This document shows, one piece after another, positions 57,557-64,000 of a stretch of DNA of 64,000 nucleotides. The stretch lies in NCBI GenBank assembly GCA_021399445.1, contig JAJTUQ010000016.1, positions 124,001 to 188,000 of the forward strand. The letters run 5' to 3'. The stretch's first letter is position 1. Each line of letters starts with the position of its first letter. Under the pieces are notes generated by a model. The model was not told the DNA's origin. It was given only the letters and a program-made list of their open reading frames with translations, and made no database searches. The position numbers and the translations under genes are program-made. This DNA is from Xylogone sp. PMI_703. Lineage: Eukaryota; Ascomycota; Leotiomycetes.

Positions 57557-60158
57557 TGTAAACCCTTTTTGGACAATATTCTGATTAAAGGATTTATTAT
57601 AACTTATAATAATGAAAAAGTCATTCTTGGAATCTGAAAATTTATGTTTAAATATATGTAAAGTTTGGATAAAGTCTTCTGTAACCTGGAAAGAGTAAGA
57701 ACAATAATTAGTCTAAAATCACAATTTAGAATAAAAGGAATTAAGATTGTAAAATATATGTATAATATCAACGAGAAATATCTGGATAGTGTTAAAGTTT
57801 TAAAAATACTTAATTAGCTGAAGTTTAAGAATAAGAAAAAAGTGAAAGGATTCCTGGGAATCTGTATTTACTATAGAATCTGGGTTAAGGACTTTACTAT
57901 TATAATACTCTTAATATACAAGTTATTAAGGAAAAGTGCTGAATTCGAATGGGGAGTAAAGCAAGATGAGGCCATGGATAGGCTGAAGTATATATTAACT
58001 GTAGTACTTGTACTAATTCGAATAAATTATACTTTTGGCTATATGATTATTCTGATAATAAACGTATCTTTAACAGAATAGGGAGTTGTCTTGATATAAA
58101 TAAGAAAGGATAAAATGAGACATTTATGTTGATATGAGAATAGTTTTTGGAATAACATTGAAATGAAGTATGATACTATTAAAAGAAAATGTAGAGGCCT
58201 GTTGAAAGCCTTAAAGAAGTTCTGTTCATAGTTATATAGAACAAGATTTGTGATAGAAATAAATGTGAATGTTTTAATTATTTAATTAAATAAAGTTATA
58301 TCAGATGTTCCTGGAGTATTATTAATATAATAAATTGCTTGGATTAGACTTTTTAATTTTGATGTTAAGTATATTCCGGGAAAGAAGAATAAAGCTACAA
58401 ATAGCTTATTTCAATGACTGAAAGTTAATTATGAAACTGTTAAACCGAAAGAAGATATAGATAACTGGATCAATGGAGACTTTTATAACTTGAGAGTGGC
58501 TACACTCTTGGCCAAACTTGAAAAATTATTTGATGGAGATTACCTGGAAGAATATTATAAAATTGTACAATTCCTCTTAACTTTGAAATGCCCAGATGGA
58601 ATAGATATAACAGAGTTCTGGAAGTTTAAGAATAAAGCTTTGAGATATGAAGTGATAAAATGAATCTTATATTGTAGAACAGGAAAGGCTATTCTTAGAA
58701 CTTATGTAATTATTGTAGAAAAGGAGAAAAGTGAAATTCTGAAAGAATTACACAAGGAAAATGGCCACCGGGGATATAATGGAATATATCAGAAAATTGT
58801 TAATCAATATTAGTAGCCAAAATTGTATTAAGAAGTCAAATCATACTGCAAAATTTGTGAAGAGTGTCAGAAAAGAATTATAAAGTGAATACAAGAATTT
58901 TTATTCTTTACTTTTCCAGTATATCTGTGGCAGATTATTAATATGGACATTGTTTATATACTTATAGATAATGGATATAGTTATTTAGCATTGGCTAAAG
59001 AGTAGTTATCTGGCTGGGTGGAAAGGAGAGTACTCTGGAAAGTGAATGTAAGAAGTATGACATAATTTATTCGAGAAGATTTAATCTGCTGTCATAAAAT
59101 GTTTAGAAGATTAGTTATGGATAATAATCCAGAAAACCAAAAAAAAATAAAATAGTTCATAAAAATGTTTGGTATACATTATGTTATAATTTCAGTATAT
59201 TATCTAGAAGTGAACAAGGTAATAAAGAGAGGCTATAAGCCTATTGTCGATAATTTGTCAAAGATAACTAATGGAAAAAAGACTAGATGGAGATGTAAGT
59301 TTCATGACATTCTGATAGCAGATCAAACTATAACCAAAGTTATTATTAACAAAGCTTTTTGTATGTTAGTCTATAAGTATAATATGATACTTTCAATGAA
59401 GGTTAAGTACAAGACTTGGAGAGTTTTCGAATAAGAGAAAGTGAAGATAACTACAAACTTACTAACGTTGAGGGCCAGACAGTTAGACTTAAGAGATAAA
59501 ACTGTAATAAAAGCCAAGGATTGATTTTAAAAACGTAAAATAAACAGAAAAAAATGGTTTGATTTGTACAAGAGAGTAAGGACAGAAGAGTTCAAGAAAA
59601 GGGAAGTTGTGTTAGTCTAGGATATACTAAAAGAAATTGACAAATCCAGAAAGGTGAAATTGAAATATAAATAGATAAGACCTTACAAAATTGTAAGTAT
59701 GTTAGAAGGAAAAAGGTTATACTGTTTAGAGGAGTTTAACGAAACTTTACTCTAAGGGACATATACTAAGAATAGACTAAAAATCTTCAGAAAAAAGAAT
59801 AAATACTATAAAAATAAGAATAACAAGGAGCAAGATGAAAAAAAGGATAATAATAATAATAAAAGTAAAAAAATACCCAATTAACAAAATATATCAGATG
59901 AAGAGTTAAATGGAACCGAAAATAATAACTCAGAGAATGAAAGGAGAGTTATAAGAGAAAAAGAAAAGGAGAAGCTGAAGGAAATTATAAAAGAAGAAAA
60001 TAAGTAATTAATACCAAAAAGGAGAAGATTTACGGTGATAGTCCTACCAAAGTCATACAAAAATAAAGAAAAGACTTTGAGATAAGGCTAAAGTCTTTCG
60101 GAGATTAGGCATTAAAGGACGAGAGGACAAAATAAGATAAGAAAATTCATTTTATTAC
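57557..60158 (+). pseudogene. Element A 3' part: RT end, RNase H, integrase
   Basis: Continues the interrupted RT (CKPFLDNILIKG) and goes on with KGFLGICIYYRIWVKDF and FEWGVKQDEAMDRL (RT/RNase H junction), KYIPGKKNKATNSL, the integrase zinc region ELHKENGHRGYNG with CKICEECQKR, then NMDIVYI and later core pieces, and a C-terminal KLKYK..RPYKIV. Stops are frequent. After about 59.8 kb it becomes a Lys/Asn/Glu-rich low-complexity tail to the element C insertion. Confidence 0.7.
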
Positions 60159-60509
60159 TGTTACGAACCTAAGCCTCTACCTAGGTCCTATAAAGTGTAC
60201 AGGTATATACTAAGTTGTAATAGGGTTAGTGAGAGCTCGGGGATCAGTATAATATAGTATATGATCATAATTATAATTATATGAATAATAATCTATATTA
60301 TAAGTTAAGCATAAGGCTTTTATCTACTGAGAACTATATAAGTTTATATAAATTATGAATTATGCTAGATTATCTGGATCCTCTGGATCCTCACAATGAT
60401 CTTAATGATCCTAATGATCTAATCACGTGACCTCAGATTATTGTCGGGTTCTCTGTATAACTTCGTTACCGAGCCTCAGGCCCGTCATCATCTTTGTAAG
60501 TTCGTGACA
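60159..60509 (-). repeat. Element C LTR
   Basis: Starts TGTTACGAAC and ends GTTCGTGACA, an imperfect inverted terminal repeat with TG...CA ends. The partner LTR is outside the window. Confidence 0.7.
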
Positions 60510-60599
60510 CTATCCCTTTTCAAGTCTAGCTTTGTCCTGAAGCTTAAAATTAAAGTAAGAACAATTTCATCGATTTCCAGACCTTCCTTCCTTCTCATT

Positions 60600-60938
60600 A
60601 TGCTACTTAAGTGTCTTATAGAACAAGAACACCAAGAATTAATAAAAGAGAGAAAGAGGAGAAACAAAATAGAGTTATCAGAGCAAATAAAATCCAAAGG
60701 TGTGGAAATGCTACTGTATGGGTGTTGCAGGTGTTTGAAGAGGAAGTGCATTATTGTATCTTACTCCTTACGCTGTTCAGAATGTGTTGTCGTAGGAAGT
60801 AACATGAAGTGTGATATTTATGGGCTTTTCCCCGAGGAGTGGGAGAAGCTGAAGGCCAAAGAAGCTCGTTTAGAGGCTGAGGAGGAGGCCGTAGCCTTAG
60901 CTAAACAGGAGGCCTTTGCCCGTCGAATATGTCTGTGA
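60600..60938 (+). pseudogene. Element C accessory frame with conserved six-Cys module
   Basis: From ATG 60600, in the same place as in element B. After a Lys/Arg-rich N-terminus comes CCRCLKRKC, then SLRCSECVVVGSNMKCD, keeping all six cysteines of a zinc-cluster-like module. EEWEKLKAKEARLEAEEEA follows, a strong coiled-coil candidate. The frame stops at 60938, but homologous sequence (MLKRGLSSLEELDTVEEKE) continues after a shift to about 61170, so the copy is broken. Best preserved copy of this unnamed protein in the window. Confidence 0.65.
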
Positions 60939-61099
60939 GTGTTTCAGAAATAATTGAAAACGTATGGTACTGAGATGCTGAAGAGAGGTTTAAGTAGTCT
61001 GGAGGAGTTAGACACTGTCGAGGAGAAGGAATATATCGAGGGGAAAAGTTCTGACTATACAGTTATAACCTTTTCGGGCAACCTTATCCTTTCGAACTC

Positions 61100-64000
61100 C
61101 TAAATTGACGACTTCCTTGGTTCTTCTGATCAGATTTATTCTGGCAACTTAATGTTAGACGATTTAGTTTAACATATCTGGCCTCAAACTCCTGAACTTT
61201 CTGCTAAGTGTTTTTGAGCTTTTCCGCTAGTTCCTAGGTATTTTCTGACTCTGGGTACTCTTTCCATTTGATCAGATACTGAACTTTCTTCCTAAAGATC
61301 CTTTATCTTTTTATGTTTTTCACTTTATATTCTTTTTCTGGATTAAGATTTTCTGTTTTTAAGTATATAATTACTAGTGTTTCTGGTAATATTTGTTTTA
61401 GTATAATGATATAAAAGATTAAATATATTTTAATATTTTTAAATAATTTTAGTTTATATATTATTTATCTTAAAACTTCGTTAATTTTCAGTAATCTTAT
61501 TTTCTTGAAATTTAGTGATTTACTTAGTTTTTTAGTTTTGATGAATTTTTGTAAAAAATATATTTTATCTTCTTTCTTAAATATAAGTTTTATTTTATAT
61601 TATTTATTATAATATTTTTTTATTCTTTTTCTGACTTCTTCTAGATTTTGTTATATGATTATTTGTATTTCTTTGATAAGCTTAACTCTTTTTTTTATTA
61701 TTATTATTATATTAAGTATTTTTTTCCATAAGTATATTATATTTATTTCTTTTCTGAAGTTTATGTAATAAGATAATATTTATGTACTATCATATCTTAC
61801 TCTGTTGTATATATATTATGTTATTGGTAATAATTTAATTTAATTATTCTATAAATAATTAATATATACCTTAAAGTATTACTTAAGTGTCTGAATCAGT
61901 CTTTCAGTACTTCTGTTAGTTTGGGCTTATCCTTTGATGACTATCTTAGTTTTAGTCTTTATAGTAATGAATATTTACTAAAACTTTGATACAAACAATT
62001 TATCTCTGTCAGAGATGATTTCTTTCGGAAATCTAAATATCATAAATATTTTACTCATAAATATATTTGTTAATTGTTTTACTGTATAAGTACTTTTCTA
62101 TAGTATAAAGATCTTGTACTTGGTTAGTTTATTTATAACTATTAATATTCTGTCGTAAATCTTGTTGTCTATACTTAGTGATAATGGTAAATTTATTATA
62201 AAGTTTATTATTATTAACTTTTATAGTCTTTTTGGTACTTTTAATAGTTATAGTAATTTGTATATGATTTTTTGTGTTAGTTTTGTTCTGTAGTATGTGT
62301 TATATACTTTGATGACTTCTTATATTATTTTTTGTAACTTAGGTATATAGAACTCTAGACTAAGAAGTTTATATATCTTTGTGATTCCCTGATGTTTATG
62401 TAATAGTGAATCATATATGTATTTGACAAACTTCTTGGTTAAAGATTATGGTATATAAATTTTTTTGTTATAAAACCATATTCTTAATTCTTTAATAGAT
62501 TTCTCTTATTTGTTGTCTAGATTCAGTTCCTGGAATGAGGCCTTAACTTCTTTGACTTTATATTTGATGACCTGGATTATTTTCTTCGTCCATTCTATGT
62601 CAAATTTCCAATCTTCAGTTTTTTGGGCTAAGTAATTATATATTAATATTTTATCTTTTTCTTCTTTAAAAATAGTTTTAATTTCTGGTTCAGCTTTTTT
62701 TATGTAATCTGGTTTTTTGTTGAATATATCTGTTTTAGTATTTTTAGTTCTTTTAATATATTTTATTTTGAAGTTATATTGTATGAGTTTTTCTGACTAT
62801 CTAACTTGTTTAATGTTTAAGATTTTAATATTAGTAAAATATCTTAAGTTATGATAATCTATAAGTATTTTTACTTCTGATTTTAAAAAATATATTCTCT
62901 AAGTTTTGAATATGTTTATTATGATTAATAATTTTTTGTCGTAAATATTATAGTTTCTTTCTGTAAGGGAAAACTTCTTTGAGTGAAAGGCTATCAGTCT
63001 CTATCTCCCATTGAAGTACAGTTAGCTTAGGGCTGCCCTTAAGGCCTTGTTCGATATGTCCGCTTTGACTTTAGTTGATAATCTTGCCTGGAATATTGCC
63101 AAGATTATTCTTTTATCGAACTAGTCCTTAAACCTCTACTATACTTCTTGTTCTTTATTTTCAAATTTAAATTCCTGATCTTTTTTGGTTAAATTGTTTA
63201 ATGGTATAACGATATCCGAGAATTTGTAAATATATTTCTGATAAAAGTTATATATTCTCTTGAATACTTGAATATTTTTGACGTTTTTTGGATTAAGTTA
63301 TTTTCTTATGCTAGCTATCTTCTGTGGATCTATTCAGAATTCTTCTCCTGATATTATATACCTTAGGAATTCCATTTCTGTTTGGTGGAATGTATATTTG
63401 TATAACTGGTATTATATGTCATTATTTAGTAAGATCTGTAGAACCTTTTCTACGTATTCTCTGTATTCTTTTAATGTTCTGGAGTAGATTAATAAGTCAT
63501 TGATGTAGGTTATGATGAACATATCCAAGTATGACATAAGTATGTGGTTCACTATCCTTTAGAATGTTATAAGTGAATTGGTGAGTCTTATTAACAAGAC
63601 CAAGTATTTGAATAATCTATAACATATTCTGAATACTGTTTTCCATTTATCTTTTTCCGTAATTTTGACTAAATGAAATCCTGTCCAGAAATCTAACTTC
63701 GTGAAGTATTTAGTACTTGTTAATCTCTTCTGTAGGTCTGAGATAAACAGTATCGGATATTAGTCCTTGATTATAATATTGTTTAATCCTCGGTAATCTA
63801 CAATTATTTTCCATTTCTTTAGTCCTTTCTTTGGAATATATATTATTAATACCCTATATAATGTTTCTGAAGGTCTGATGTGTCCTTTTGTTAATAACTA
63901 GTCTAATTCTTCTTGTAAGACTTGTCGTTGCTCTTCATTCATCATATATAGTCAGCAATGTAATGGGTAAGTTCCTTTCTTCAAGTGTATGTGGTGATTC
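61100..64000 (-). pseudogene. Element C Pol remnant, RT to chromodomain
   Basis: Minus-strand reading from the right edge: DYRGLNNI, TKLDFWTGFH, the RT active site as YINDLLIY (the family has YxDD; Asp to Asn fits a G-to-A change), GEEFWIDPQKIASI, then RNase H and integrase pieces, and finally a chromodomain-like IKWKEYPESENT whose next codon is a stop where Trp is expected. Non-functional. Confidence 0.72.

Larger units (their letters stand above)
45869..60158 (+). mobile_element. Element A: degenerate Ty3/gypsy retrotransposon, interrupted by element B
   Basis: Plus-strand remnants of one gypsy element appear in order: Gag (about 47.07-48.1 kb), aspartic protease (about 48.75-49 kb), reverse transcriptase (about 49.9-50.2 kb and, after element B, from 57.56 kb), RNase H, and integrase to about 59.8 kb. 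Frames carry many stops of the kind C-to-T and G-to-A changes make, as in RIP. The probable 5' LTR is at 45869; the 3' LTR is not seen and is presumably displaced beyond element C, which inserts at 60159. The left boundary is the least certain part. Confidence 0.75.
60159..64000 (-). mobile_element. Element C: chromodomain Ty3/gypsy retrotransposon, runs off the window
   Basis: Begins with a 351-bp LTR (60159-60509) next to the purine tract AAAAGGGATAG read on the minus strand, so pol again points left. Layout matches element B: plus-strand zinc-cluster-like frame, then convergent minus-strand pol. Its LTR sequence is different from element B's. If the five bases ATTAC before 60159 are duplicated beyond the right edge, this would confirm the insertion into element A. 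Confidence 0.8.

Overview
This window looks like nuclear DNA of a filamentous ascomycete (Pezizomycotina). The genes carry short introns of about 41-82 nt with GT...AG ends, there are four Zn2Cys6 regulators, and the right third is AT-rich retrotransposon wreckage with the transition pattern expected of repeat-induced point mutation (RIP). I cannot name the species. The chromodomain gypsy elements and AT-rich blocks would fit several classes, and a subtelomeric or otherwise repeat-bounded location is an inference.

Layout. 1-1.7 kb: the 3' end of a broken gene of unknown function, then a nuclear fragment of a mitochondrial LAGLIDADG homing endonuclease. 1.7-6.5 kb: two transporters, an MFS sugar porter and an anion:cation symporter. 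6.5-14.5 kb: a 3-isopropylmalate dehydrogenase paralog, a fused LeuC-LeuD isomerase paralog, a metallo-beta-lactamase-fold hydrolase and a Zn2Cys6 regulator. 15-16.6 kb: a decayed NLR-like gene (nucleoside phosphorylase domain plus ankyrin repeats). 18-33 kb: an MFS transporter, a cupin, an MDR oxidoreductase, a haloacid-dehalogenase-like hydrolase and three more Zn2Cys6 regulators. 33.6-45.1 kb: a homoserine O-acetyltransferase-like gene divergent from an O-acetylhomoserine sulfhydrylase-like PLP enzyme, then an ATP-grasp ligase divergent from an ABCC exporter. 45.1-64 kb: AT-rich nested LTR retrotransposons. Element A is split inside its reverse transcriptase by a complete element B (paired 606-bp LTRs, 5-bp target duplication ATATC), and element C runs off the right edge.

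How the genes may work together. No NRPS, PKS, terpene synthase or P450 is visible. The window instead holds amino-acid-type enzymes: two of the three steps of 2-oxo-acid chain elongation, a pair suited to building non-proteinogenic amino acids from an O-acyl-homoserine, and an ATP-grasp ligase of the kind that makes amide or peptide bonds without an NRPS, beside an exporter. My leading hypothesis is one or two neighbouring clusters for a small amino-acid- or dipeptide-like metabolite. The chain-elongation synthase and an aminotransferase are not in the window.

Condition. Many genes splice cleanly into full-length proteins. The PLP enzyme and one regulator each have a single in-frame stop inside otherwise conserved sequence. 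The acetyltransferase has a stop that an alternative intron could remove, and the ABC exporter has one frameshift. The right-hand part of the cluster may be recently inactivated in this isolate, or these may be sequence errors.
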